Source: an uncultured Negativicutes bacterium (GTDB lineage: Bacteria > Bacillota > Negativicutes > Veillonellales > Megasphaeraceae). From it: a stretch of DNA of 64,000 nt. Made by a program: the position numbers and the translations under genes. Within the stretch, counting starts at the first letter, position 1, and each line of letters opens with the position of its first letter. Below, in pieces: positions 44,021 through 52,612 of this stretch. The stretch lies in contig CAADUJ010000004.1 in the NCBI GenBank assembly GCA_900752195.1, forward strand, positions 56,517 to 120,516. The letters are read 5' to 3'. The notes beneath the pieces are model-generated. The model saw nothing but the letters and a program-made list of their open reading frames with translations, was not told where the DNA came from and did no database searches.

Positions 44021-45136
44021 TCAATCCCCTTGTTTCCTAAAAAAGTGCGGTGAATCGCCCCACTTGCCAAATCCGACAGTATCACCTATAGAGGCGACAC
44101 GGCCACTGAGGCAGTTCTTGCACTGATCCGGCCGTTCGTCTACGCAGGGTTTATTATCATACAAGAGGTACTGGCTACGGAATTGTGGCAGTGTCACAAT
44201 AGGCATAAGAATATTGGCACCGGCTTTAAGGCCTAATTCACGGCCTAAGGGATGGAGTGCCTGAAGGGCTGTCGTGGCCGCAATATTGACATCTTGTAAA
44301 AAGAGTCGTGTTACGGCAATCATCTTAAGTCCCATAGTAAAGCGATACATCTTGCCTTTTTCGTCATCTATGCCCTGGGCCATTGCTGCTTTTCCAATAG
44401 GTGTATTATGGTGGACCACATAAGGTCCCATACCGATCATATCGATATCCATATCCCGATAAAAAAGAATATCATCAGCTAAATCTTCTACAGTCTGACC
44501 GGGAATACCAATCATATCCCCCGTCCCGACCTGGTAACCGATGCGTTTCAACATAGTGAGGCAGTCATGGCGCACTTGCCACTTATGATGACCATCTTGA
44601 GGATGAAGGGTTCTATAAAGATCAGGATTACTCGTTTCAATGCGAAGGAGGTACCGATGGGCACCTGCATGAAACCATCGTTCATAGGCTTCTTGTGTCT
44701 GTTCGCCTACACACAGCGTCAACCCTAAAGCGCCGTCACCAATTTTCTTGATATCCTTGATCAAATCTTCCACATACGATATGAAAGCCTCATCTTGTCG
44801 CTCACCTGACTGGAGAGTCAGCGATCCATAGCCTTCGTCATAGGCCCACTGCGCCATGGCCAGTATATCGTCACGGTCTGTGTCAAATCGTTCGACATCA
44901 TCATTCGCGCGACGGATGCCGCAATAGAGACAATTTTTAATGCAGCGGTTAGAAAATTCCAACAGACCACGGTAGTAATCTATTTTTCCAACACGCTTTG
45001 CTTTTACGACATAGGCGGCATCATATAGAGCTTGCAGCTCTTCAGGATCTTGTAAAGAAAGGAGCGTCACTAAATCATGACGGTCCATCTGATCCTGTTT
45101 TTGAAGAAGCGTTTGTAACGCCAGAGAAATACCCAT
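44021..45136 (-). CDS. hydE: [FeFe] hydrogenase maturase HydE
   Basis: Radical SAM enzyme that helps build the H-cluster. 371 residues: EFSNRCIKNCLYCGIRRAN holds the CxxxCxxC cluster motif, LTLQSGERQDEAF and LRIETSNPDLYRTLHP match HydE more than BioB, and GTGDMIGIPGQTVEDLADDI follows. GGAGGTG precedes the ATG. HydF and HydG are not in the window. The hydrogenase itself is 3.4 kb away, separated by uracil permease, FtsW and TrmB genes. Confidence 0.92.
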   Translation of the reverse strand: MGISLALQTLLQKQDQMDRHDLVTLLSLQDPEELQALYDAAYVVKAKRVGKIDYYRGLLEFSNRCIKNCLYCGIRRANDDVERFDTDRDDILAMAQWAYDEGYGSLTLQSGERQDEAFISYVEDLIKDIKKIGDGALGLTLCVGEQTQEAYERWFHAGAHRYLLRIETSNPDLYRTLHPQDGHHKWQVRHDCLTMLKRIGYQVGTGDMIGIPGQTVEDLADDILFYRDMDIDMIGMGPYVVHHNTPIGKAAMAQGIDDEKGKMYRFTMGLKMIAVTRLFLQDVNIAATTALQALHPLGRELGLKAGANILMPIVTLPQFRSQYLLYDNKPCVDERPDQCKNCLSGRVASIGDTVGFGKWGDSPHFFRKQGD

Positions 45137-45183
45137 CTTACACCTCCTGTATACAAGATTCCCATATCTGATGATAGAATGTG

Positions 45184-46449
45184 TTATTCGCGATTTTCAA
45201 GGCCCGTCTTTTCAAAGACGAGGAAAGCCAGGCTCAATACCATGGCTACGACTGTTGCTAGTCCCATGCCTTTCAGCTGTACAGGCCCTAAGACAATCGT
45301 TGCTCCGGAAAGACCGGTAATCATGGTGACAGCCGTAAGAATCAGGTTCTTCGACCGGGTATAATCCACTTTCTTTTCTACGAGCATACGGATACCGGAT
45401 GCCGCAATGAAACCAAAGAGAAGGATGCACACGCCACCCATGACAGGCGTAGGAATGCCATGAATGAGAGCTGCAATTTTTCCGACGAAAGAAAAGATGA
45501 TAGCAAAAACAGCGGCGCCGCCAATAACCCAGGTACTATATACACCTGTAATGGCCATGACGCCCATATTTTCACCATACGTCGTATTTGGCGTCGACCC
45601 GAGGATTCCTGATAAGACGTTTGAAACACCATCAGCAAAAAGGCTGCGATGGAGGCCGGGATCTTTAATCAAATCGTGACCGACAATATCGCTCGTGACG
45701 AAAAGGTGACCCAGATGTTCGGCAAATACGACGAATAAAGCAGGCATAATCATCATAATGGCACTGAAATTAAATTCTGGCTTATAGAACGTCGGTACGG
45801 CAAACCACGGTGTTTCTGCAACATGAGTAAAATCGACGACACCCATGAAGTACGATAAAATATACCCTGAAACGACACCGATGAGGATAGGAATAATACC
45901 GATGAATCCGCGCCCCAAAATAGTTGCTAAAATCGTAACAACCAGGGTAAACGTCGAAATGATGATAGCCGTTTCATTACTCATACCCTGCACTTCGCCC
46001 ATATAGCCGGACATATTCATTGCAAGGGGCGCCAGTTCCAAACCAATAATGGCAACAACGGCACCCATGGCAGCCGGTGGAAACAGGACATCAATCCATT
46101 TCGTACCAATGCGGTCAATAATAGCTGCTAAAATGATAAAGGACAAACCAAAAACAATAAACCCACCTTGCGCATCGCCATACGTCATGCCGGGAGTAGA
46201 ACAAACGGCGAGAACTGGCGAAATGAACGCAAAACTAGAGCCTAAATATGCAGGAAGCCGCCATTTACAAATAGTCAGATAAATCAACGTACCGACACCA
46301 TTCATGAAAAGAGCTGTTGCCGGATCCACATGGAGTAAGAACGGTACAAGTACAGTAGATCCAAACATGGCAAATAAGTGCTGCAAGCTCAGTGGGATCG
46401 TCGGCAAGATCGGTAACCGTTCATCGACAGCAATAATTCGTTTTTCCAT
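45184..46449 (-). CDS. uraA: Uracil permease (NCS2 family)
   Basis: 421 residues with about fourteen membrane segments. IPLSLQHLFAMFGSTVLVP and SSFAFISPVLAV are NCS2 signatures, and the FAEHLGHLF motif (Glu of the substrate site) together with SVSNVLSGILGSTPNTTYGEN (quoted in part: GILGSTPNTTYGEN) fit uracil rather than xanthine transporters. It imports uracil by proton symport. GGAGG precedes the ATG. It lies between the FtsW-like gene and hydE in one direction. Confidence 0.9.
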   Translation of the reverse strand: MEKRIIAVDERLPILPTIPLSLQHLFAMFGSTVLVPFLLHVDPATALFMNGVGTLIYLTICKWRLPAYLGSSFAFISPVLAVCSTPGMTYGDAQGGFIVFGLSFIILAAIIDRIGTKWIDVLFPPAAMGAVVAIIGLELAPLAMNMSGYMGEVQGMSNETAIIISTFTLVVTILATILGRGFIGIIPILIGVVSGYILSYFMGVVDFTHVAETPWFAVPTFYKPEFNFSAIMMIMPALFVVFAEHLGHLFVTSDIVGHDLIKDPGLHRSLFADGVSNVLSGILGSTPNTTYGENMGVMAITGVYSTWVIGGAAVFAIIFSFVGKIAALIHGIPTPVMGGVCILLFGFIAASGIRMLVEKKVDYTRSKNLILTAVTMITGLSGATIVLGPVQLKGMGLATVVAMVLSLAFLVFEKTGLENRE

Positions 46450-46473
46450 TACAAAAATCCTCCTTGAATCACA

Positions 46474-47772
46474 TCAGTGCAAGGGAAAGTGATTGCGAGC
46501 ATCGCGCCTCATGGATTTCACCATGATGGGATTCTGGCGAAGGGCTACCATTTTCTCAGCATCTTTAACACAGCGATGGGCTACATTCAGTAGCAACGCT
46601 GCCGCAAAAAAATTAATGACAAGGGATGTGCCACCATAACTGATAAAAGGAAGAGGCACACCAACGACAGGCAGAATATTACATACCATAGCGATATTAA
46701 TGAGCCCCTGACCTCCAAAATAAATCGTAACGCCAAAGGCGAGCATTTTCCCATAGAAATCTCGCATATGTACGGTAATATAGTAACCATAGTATATCAG
46801 GCCTAAATAGAGAATCAACACGAGTAACGAGCCTAATAACCCCCATTCTTGAGCCAGGACAGCAAAGGCAAAGTCTGTATGCGCTTCCGGAAGGTAACTG
46901 AATTTGCTCAGTCCCTGACCGATTCCCTGCCCTAAAATACCACCGGAACCGATAGCAATCAGTGCCTGTACACTCTGATATCCCAAATCTTTTTGATACA
47001 GCCACGGATTTTCCCAGGCCGTAATACGATCTCTACGGTATGATGCACCGTGGGTCAATTCAAATAAAATAATTGGCGCAAGGACACATAATATAGGTAA
47101 TACCTTCCGCACGCTGGCACCACTGATCCACAACATGAGGATTGGCATCAGGGAAATGACGATGGCCGTACCAGCATCTGGCTGTCTCAATACCAAAAAA
47201 GAGAGTATAAACGTTGCCATTAACACAGGATGAGGAATAACGGGATACGTAAGAGGATTATAAATCTGAAAGCCTTGCGATGATGCGTTGCCCTTTCTCT
47301 TTCTTTTGCCTCGAAAATCATTTATAGAATACGCAAATTCAGGCGTTTTCTTGCTGTCGTGGACTACTTTCAAGCAATCTGCTGTAAACAATATAGCTGC
47401 AACCTTCGCCAATTCCGATGGCTGAAAAGATAAACCGCCGAAAGACAGCCAGCGTTGCGCACCATTAGCTTGTGTGCCGATAATGAGGACCAAAATTAAG
47501 AGGGCAAGAGAAAGCAAATATGCCCAAACCCCTTTTAACCGTAATTTACGATAGTTCAGAGAATAGGTAAAAACGGCAACCCCGATACCTAGTACAAGGA
47601 AAACCCCTTGGCGAATCAAGTGGTAATACGATATACCGAATTGCTCACGGTCAACTGCAAGGGTCGAACTAAAGATATTGATTGTGCCAAGACCTACAAG
47701 AAGAACAAAGATGATCAGGAGAAAATTAAACGCATGATGTAACTTTTTTACGTCCCTAGCATCCTGTATCAT
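46474..47772 (-). CDS. FtsW/RodA/SpoVE-family SEDS glycosyltransferase
   Basis: 432 residues, about ten membrane helices. SEDS motifs: GAQRWLSFGGLSFQPSELAK, LRQPDAGTAIVI, ALIAIGSGGILGQGIGQG, LPEAHTDFAFAVLAQEWG and PLPFISYGGTSLV. It polymerises lipid II for cell wall growth. FtsW versus RodA is not certain; the C-terminus and PEAHTDFIF-like motif lean FtsW. A loop of about 50 residues near 150-200 (basic, KRKRKGNASSQG) is unusual. The start overlaps trmB by about 17 bp, with GGAGGTG ahead. Confidence 0.88.
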   Translation of the reverse strand: MIQDARDVKKLHHAFNFLLIIFVLLVGLGTINIFSSTLAVDREQFGISYYHLIRQGVFLVLGIGVAVFTYSLNYRKLRLKGVWAYLLSLALLILVLIIGTQANGAQRWLSFGGLSFQPSELAKVAAILFTADCLKVVHDSKKTPEFAYSINDFRGKRKRKGNASSQGFQIYNPLTYPVIPHPVLMATFILSFLVLRQPDAGTAIVISLMPILMLWISGASVRKVLPILCVLAPIILFELTHGASYRRDRITAWENPWLYQKDLGYQSVQALIAIGSGGILGQGIGQGLSKFSYLPEAHTDFAFAVLAQEWGLLGSLLVLILYLGLIYYGYYITVHMRDFYGKMLAFGVTIYFGGQGLINIAMVCNILPVVGVPLPFISYGGTSLVINFFAAALLLNVAHRCVKDAEKMVALRQNPIMVKSMRRDARNHFPLH

Positions 47773-48430
47773 GAGCCATCACCTCCGCTGGCCGTGTAGC
47801 GACGCAGTGGAAAATAGGTTGCCCTTTAGCGCTGAATTTCGCTTCATATTCGGTCATCGCTTCATTTAGGATATCACTGTGATGCAAATCATACGTCACA
47901 TCCGACAGTGGCCATTGGCGTTCTCTAAATTCTTCCAACGTAAAATCGAAGAGGCCGGCATTATCCGATTTAAACCAGATTTGCCCGTCTTTTTTAAGAA
48001 GCTTGGCATAGCGATCCAAAAAAAGTCGATACGTCAGGCGACGCTTTGCATGGCGTGCCTTAGGCCAGGGATCACAAAAATTAATGAAAAAGCGATCTAC
48101 CTCGCCTGGTTCAAAGAGCGTTTCGATTTGTGCTACATCAAATTGTACAAGCTGCACATTCGACACGTCTCCTTCGGCACATTTTTTTGCCGCATAATAC
48201 AGAACACCCACTTGTATTTCGATGCCAATAAAGGATATTTCAGGATGCAGGACCGCCATCTGAGAAATAAAATTACCTTTTCCGGTTCCCAATTCCACCC
48301 ACAAAGGCGCATCAGGATTGTCGAAAAGGTCCCGCCAATGGCCGCGATGCTCTTCCGCATGGTTGAGATGGACAAAGGAATCATATTCCTTGATAGCTTC
48401 GTCAATCCATGGTTTTCTACGTAAACGCAT
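47756..48430 (-). CDS. trmB: tRNA (guanine-N7)-methyltransferase
   Basis: Methylates G46 of tRNA using SAM. 224 residues: LWVELGTGKGNFISQMAVLH is the SAM-binding region, FFINFCDPWPKARHAKRRLT the TrmB hallmark, and YEAKFSAKGQPIFHCVATRP the C-terminus. GAGGAG precedes the ATG. It is the first gene of a unit trmB-ftsW-like-uraA-hydE. Its short leader contains a terminator. Confidence 0.96.
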   Translation of the reverse strand: MRLRRKPWIDEAIKEYDSFVHLNHAEEHRGHWRDLFDNPDAPLWVELGTGKGNFISQMAVLHPEISFIGIEIQVGVLYYAAKKCAEGDVSNVQLVQFDVAQIETLFEPGEVDRFFINFCDPWPKARHAKRRLTYRLFLDRYAKLLKKDGQIWFKSDNAGLFDFTLEEFRERQWPLSDVTYDLHHSDILNEAMTEYEAKFSAKGQPIFHCVATRPAEVMAHDTGC

Positions 48431-48445
48431 GTCATCTACTCCTCT

Positions 48446-48479
48446 TAAAAAAAAGCTGATTCCTCCATGAAATCAGCTT
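48446..48479 (-). terminator. Terminator inside the trmB leader
   Basis: Minus-strand AAGCTGATT and AATCAGCTT arms (9 bp, perfect), a nine-base loop and eight T. It lies between a consensus promoter and the trmB start, so most transcripts should stop after about 50 nt. Confidence 0.85.
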
Positions 48480-48502
48480 GAGAACACAAAATTGCTTGTA
48501 CT

Positions 48503-48531
48503 ATTATAGGAAAAATAAAAAGGGCTGTCAA
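48503..48531 (-). promoter_or_regulatory. trmB promoter
   Basis: Perfect -35 TTGACA, 17-base spacer, perfect -10 TATAAT on the minus strand, about 75 bp before trmB. Confidence 0.9.
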
Positions 48532-48534
48532 GAA

Positions 48535-48563
48535 TATAGGGCAATGCCAAAAGACATTGCCCC
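48535..48563 (-). terminator. Weak terminator after the hydrogenase
   Basis: GGGCAATG and CATTGCCC arms with an eight-base loop. The following minus-strand sequence is only TATATTCTT, so it is weaker than the others here. Confidence 0.5.
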
Positions 48564-48583
48564 TTTTCACGCAAAGACTTCCC

Positions 48584-49816
48584 TTATTCAAAATACCGGT
48601 CATAGAGATGACTGTTTTCAAGGAATTCTTCCACTGTAGAGAAACCGAGTTTTTTTAACAATTCAATAACATAGGGATTTTCCATAGGCGTCTTATAGGT
48701 TGCTTCATCGCCATAGGCCTGGACATTTTTCTTGCCATCTTCCTTTTTAATGATGGCTCTTGGCCCTCCGACGCAGCCGCCTATACAACCCATGCCTTCA
48801 AAGAAATTACCTTGTCGATTTCCAGCGAGAATATCATTGATCATGGCCTTACAAGCTGGAACTCCATCAGCCTTGCGCGTTTGGATTGATACCTTTCGGC
48901 CCGGATTTATCTGTTCTACCGTCTGTTTCACAGCTTCCGCCACGCCACCGGCATACGCATAGCTGATACCTGCTTTAGACGCATGAGGAACGTTATCTTC
49001 CGGCAGCGATGGCAAATCGATATCAGTAACACTAAATAAATCTCGCAGCTCCTGATAAGTGAGGACATAGTCAATAGCCCCTTCAATATCCTTTTCTTTC
49101 CGTTCTGCCTTTTTTGCCAGGCAAGGTCCGATAAAGACGGTTTTTGCCGTAGGATGGAGGACCTTGACAGTTCTTCCGCCGGCAATCATAGGAGATACAG
49201 ATCCCGGTACATTCGGAAGAAGTTCATGGTAAAGCTTTTTAATCATGGCAATCCACATAGGACAGCAGCAACTCGTCAGCTGGAATTGATTTTCATCTTG
49301 AATATTTTTATCAAATTCCAATGCTTCCTTCAACGTCAGGATATCAGCAAAGACGGCAACTTCCAACATTCCCGTAAAGCCAAGACGTTTTAAGGCAGTC
49401 CGTAATTTTCCCATCGTCACATCAGGGCCAAACTGACCCGAAACAGCCGGTGCCACAAGAGCGTATATCGGGCCATCATACTCATGTAATGTTTCTACAA
49501 CAGGAATGATATCCTTTCGCGTCTGCAAGGCATCGAGTTTGCATGCATCCACACAGGCCTGACAGCCCACGCATTGGCTTTCATCATAGGTTACGCCATC
49601 TTTCCCCGCTTTTAAAGCGCCCCATTGGCAAGCGTCAGTACACGGTGTCGCTTTATCAGGAGGACATACGCAAGGTTTAGCTCTCCATATGAGAGGATGG
49701 TCATCAGGATGAGCTAAGCAGTCAATCAATTTGGGATCCTCACCGGGAAGCTCCGTCGATTCCCCATTCGCTGCGCGCGTCAGCATTTCTTGATACAATT
49801 CATCTAATGTTTTCAT
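48584..49816 (-). CDS. Monomeric [FeFe] hydrogenase, non-prototypical
   Basis: 410 residues. The N-terminus has two cluster motifs: Cys49, 51, 59 and 63 in an unusual CxC(x7)CxxxC arrangement, and a ferredoxin-like C82xxC85xxC88xxxC92. The H-cluster domain has L1 TSCCCPMW (181-188), L2 IGPCLAKKAE and L3 EGMGCIGGCVGGP (C344, C348). L1 carries three Cys, where prototypes have TSCCPxW. It probably makes or senses H2 in fermentation; group B or a sensory subgroup are both possible. It stands alone behind its own -10 TATAAT. Confidence 0.82.
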   Translation of the reverse strand: MKTLDELYQEMLTRAANGESTELPGEDPKLIDCLAHPDDHPLIWRAKPCVCPPDKATPCTDACQWGALKAGKDGVTYDESQCVGCQACVDACKLDALQTRKDIIPVVETLHEYDGPIYALVAPAVSGQFGPDVTMGKLRTALKRLGFTGMLEVAVFADILTLKEALEFDKNIQDENQFQLTSCCCPMWIAMIKKLYHELLPNVPGSVSPMIAGGRTVKVLHPTAKTVFIGPCLAKKAERKEKDIEGAIDYVLTYQELRDLFSVTDIDLPSLPEDNVPHASKAGISYAYAGGVAEAVKQTVEQINPGRKVSIQTRKADGVPACKAMINDILAGNRQGNFFEGMGCIGGCVGGPRAIIKKEDGKKNVQAYGDEATYKTPMENPYVIELLKKLGFSTVEEFLENSHLYDRYFE

Positions 49817-49956
49817 AAGTATATCCCCTTCCCTGTAGCAGATGTAACCTCTATATTTGATTTATTATAACAAATTATTTTTATCATTGATATACGAAAT
49901 GACGTAATTTTTCCTTAAAATGGTATCATACTATTATCATTTTTATTAGAATAGTC

Positions 49957-49997
49957 AAAAAACATCTCTTCATGATATGCCGAAGAGATGTCTTTTT
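49957..49997 (-). terminator. Terminator of the his operon
   Basis: Minus-strand ACATCTCTTC and GAAGAGATGT arms (10 bp, perfect), a ten-base loop and six T, directly after the HAD hydrolase gene. Confidence 0.88.
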
Positions 49998-49999
49998 TG

Positions 50000-51121
50000 C
50001 TACGTAAGAATAGGGAGAATATCCATAACGGTAGGAACGATATAGTCAGCGCCTTCCCGTTTTAAAATCGGCTGCGCATCTTTTCCTTCCAATCCTGTCA
50101 AGGTAGCGAGCATAGTAGCCCCCATAGCCTTGGCACACCACACGTCCGCAACGGAGTCACCGACGATATAATAAGAACCTTGCTTAAACTGATCCGGATG
50201 ATCTGCATATTCCTTATATCGTTCAGGATACCTTCCAAATGCCCCCAGATAGTAGGCAAAGGGATTTGGCTTTCCTAACGATTGGTGGAGAAGTTTTTCT
50301 GCTTCCTCCACATCTGTAGATGTGGAAACATGGAAACTATCGAACTCTTCGAGCCAATGGAATGTGTCAAAGGGAATCTGCACTTCCCAATAGGAACGAC
50401 CTGTAGCAATCGCAATGGCATAGCCACGCCGTTTCAGCTCCTGAAAAAGGCCTTTTATCTTCTCTGGCGGTGCAAAAGGCTCTTCATGAATAAGAAATCC
50501 CGTCTTTCCCTTTGCGATCGGCGCCTTGCCATATACGGTCTGGAATAAATCATCGCCAAAATACCAATGTTGGAAGCAGTCAACATGTAGCTGCCAAAGA
50601 GCGGAATCAAGAGACGCATACAGTTTCAGTGACGGCACGCCCATGGCGTATGCCGCTTCACCAAGAGCCGTGAACACATCGTCTTTTCCTGCATCGTGAG
50701 GTACAAATCGTTCGAGAAATGCCAACACTTCCGGTGCCTGTGGAAGCGGCACCGATTGCAATTTCTTCCCTAAATCACATACGTCCTCAGGACGGTTAAG
50801 CGTAACTGATAACGACGTATCTGACAACGTCTGCCATTCTTTTCCCATGACGATAAGAGTAGCCACGATATGGGCATGGACCATATCCCAATTGTCATTG
50901 ACCCCATGTGTCTTGAGGAAATGAAGTATCCTATCATGATCCCAATACAACGCACGCAACCGTTGGATTTCTTCTTCATCTAACGCTGTATGGACCGTAT
51001 CACCAGGAAGACCCATGTAATAAGGACTGTGGTACCACTCCCACAGTGTCAATGCCGATACATCGAAATATCGTTTTTCGTTTAAGAGGACGCCATCTAC
51101 GTCAAAAATGACTTGCTTCAT
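50000..51121 (-). CDS. HAD-superfamily hydrolase at the end of the his operon
   Basis: 373 residues. Motif I VIFDVDGVLLNEKRYFD (D7, D9), motif II AIATGRSYWEV, motif III Lys in LGKPNPFAYYLG and motif IV YYIVGDSVADVWCAKAMG are all present, so it should be an active phosphatase or related hydrolase. A long insert between motifs I and II (about residues 25-230) forms the cap. It starts 9 bp after hisIE with AAGGAG ahead. No histidinol-phosphate phosphatase is otherwise visible, so it could fill that gap; this is inference from position only. Confidence 0.8.
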   Translation of the reverse strand: MKQVIFDVDGVLLNEKRYFDVSALTLWEWYHSPYYMGLPGDTVHTALDEEEIQRLRALYWDHDRILHFLKTHGVNDNWDMVHAHIVATLIVMGKEWQTLSDTSLSVTLNRPEDVCDLGKKLQSVPLPQAPEVLAFLERFVPHDAGKDDVFTALGEAAYAMGVPSLKLYASLDSALWQLHVDCFQHWYFGDDLFQTVYGKAPIAKGKTGFLIHEEPFAPPEKIKGLFQELKRRGYAIAIATGRSYWEVQIPFDTFHWLEEFDSFHVSTSTDVEEAEKLLHQSLGKPNPFAYYLGAFGRYPERYKEYADHPDQFKQGSYYIVGDSVADVWCAKAMGATMLATLTGLEGKDAQPILKREGADYIVPTVMDILPILT

Positions 51122-51130
51122 ACACTCTCC

Positions 51131-51847
51131 TTAAAAAGTTTTATCTAAATGCCCCACTGTTTTTTTATTGCCCTTGACATGACTTCTCTCTTCCAAGATT
51201 GTCATGACATCATTGACGGTAACACCTGTATTTTCCCATAAGACAGCCAGGTGGTACAGTAAATCAGCTGATTCTTTGCAGACTTCAAGGCGCAGGTTTT
51301 CTGCCTTTTCTCCTTTTTCCGCTGCAACGGGATCAGCATTTTTAGCCGCAATGATAACTTCTGTCGATTCCTCTCCTATTTTCTTACCGATTTTATCAAT
51401 ACCTGTCTGGAGTAAATACGCCGTATAGGATTTTTCCGTAGGATGTTCGCGTTTTTCTGCGATTTCGTCCTGCAGGTCTGAGAGCATCGATAAACTTCCT
51501 GTAAAGGTCGTTTTTTCAATGCCTTCCAATCCTCTATAAAAACAAGTTTTATTTCCAGTGTGGCAGGCAGCCCCAATTTGATCTACTGTAACAAGAAGCG
51601 TGTCAGCATCACAATCGACAGCAATGGCACGAACTGTTTGAAAATGGCCCGATTCTTCACCTTTATTCCATAGTTTTTTCCGGCTTCGGCTATAGAACCA
51701 AGTCCGTCCCGTTTCAACAGTCTTTTGAAGGGATTCTTCATTCATATATGCCACCATGAGAACTTTGCCGCTTTTCGCTTCCTGTACAACAGCAGGAATT
51801 AATCCATGTGCATTAAAATGAATATCCTTGATTGCTACATATTCCAT
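51131..51847 (-). CDS. hisIE: Phosphoribosyl-AMP cyclohydrolase / phosphoribosyl-ATP pyrophosphatase
   Basis: Bifunctional enzyme for histidine steps 2 and 3. The N-terminal HisI half has MVAYMNEESLQKTVETGRTW, FYSRSRKKLWNKGEESG, VDCDADTLLV and the Zn Cys of GAACHTGNKTCFYR; the C-terminal HisE half (about 145-230) has KIGEESTEVIIAAKN and ESADLLYHLAVLW. 238 residues, normal for the fusion. Its ATG overlaps the hisF stop (TAATG). Confidence 0.96.
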   Translation of the reverse strand: MEYVAIKDIHFNAHGLIPAVVQEAKSGKVLMVAYMNEESLQKTVETGRTWFYSRSRKKLWNKGEESGHFQTVRAIAVDCDADTLLVTVDQIGAACHTGNKTCFYRGLEGIEKTTFTGSLSMLSDLQDEIAEKREHPTEKSYTAYLLQTGIDKIGKKIGEESTEVIIAAKNADPVAAEKGEKAENLRLEVCKESADLLYHLAVLWENTGVTVNDVMTILEERSHVKGNKKTVGHLDKTF

Positions 51848-52611
51848 TATTTTTCCGCCCCTCTCATGGGAATCCCTTCCCCTTGTAAATACGATTTCAG
51901 CGAAGGAATCGAAATCTGCCCAAAGTGAAATACCGATGCTGCTAATGCCGCATCAACGCCTACCTGGAAAACATCTTTAAAATCAGTCATCGTTCCGGCA
52001 CCGCCAGAGGCAATAATGGGTACAGGAAGTTCTTCAGCAAGACGCTTATTTAGTGCCAAATCGAAGCCGCCTTTTTCACCATCTGAATCCATAGAATTCA
52101 TACAAATTTCGCCAGCGCCTAATGCTACGCCTCGCTTGGCCCATTCGATGGCATCTATACCGGTGTTCTTACGGCCCCCTTCTACATAGACCTGCCATCT
52201 CCCTTTGCCATCCCGCTTGGCATCGATAGATAAGACGACACATTGTCTGCCGTACCGTTCTGCCGCTTCACGAATAAGGTCTGGACGGCGAACAGCTGCC
52301 GAGTTGACCGATACCTTATCAGCCCCAGCCCGCAAGACGAGATCAAAGTCATCAAGTGATGTAATACCGCCACCGATAGTAAAGGGGATATCGATAGCTT
52401 TCGCTACATCGCGGACGACGTCTATGAAGATGTTACGCCTTTCATATGATGCGGTAATATCATAAAAGACGAGCTCATCTGCCAACTGCTGAGAATAATA
52501 TGTTCCCAGCTTTACGGGGTCATCTACATCTTGGATATTTTTGAATTGTTTGCCTTTGACCACCCGTCCGTCACGGACATCAAGACACGGAACGATTCGT
52601 TTTGCCAACAT
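51847..52611 (-). CDS. hisF: Imidazole glycerol phosphate synthase, cyclase subunit
   Basis: 254-residue TIM barrel that closes the imidazole ring with ammonia from HisH. MLAKRIVPCLDVRDGRVVKG with catalytic Asp, IPFTIGGGITSLDD, VLSIDAKRDG with the second Asp, and VPIIASGGAGTM are present. It follows hisA directly. Confidence 0.97.
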   Translation of the reverse strand: MLAKRIVPCLDVRDGRVVKGKQFKNIQDVDDPVKLGTYYSQQLADELVFYDITASYERRNIFIDVVRDVAKAIDIPFTIGGGITSLDDFDLVLRAGADKVSVNSAAVRRPDLIREAAERYGRQCVVLSIDAKRDGKGRWQVYVEGGRKNTGIDAIEWAKRGVALGAGEICMNSMDSDGEKGGFDLALNKRLAEELPVPIIASGGAGTMTDFKDVFQVGVDAALAASVFHFGQISIPSLKSYLQGEGIPMRGAEK

Positions 52612-52612
52612 A

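Noticed and set aside
49840..49890. Rex site before the hydrogenase (TTGTTATAATAAATCAA)
   Set aside because: Only about 9 of 14 consensus positions match, most of them because the region is AT-rich.
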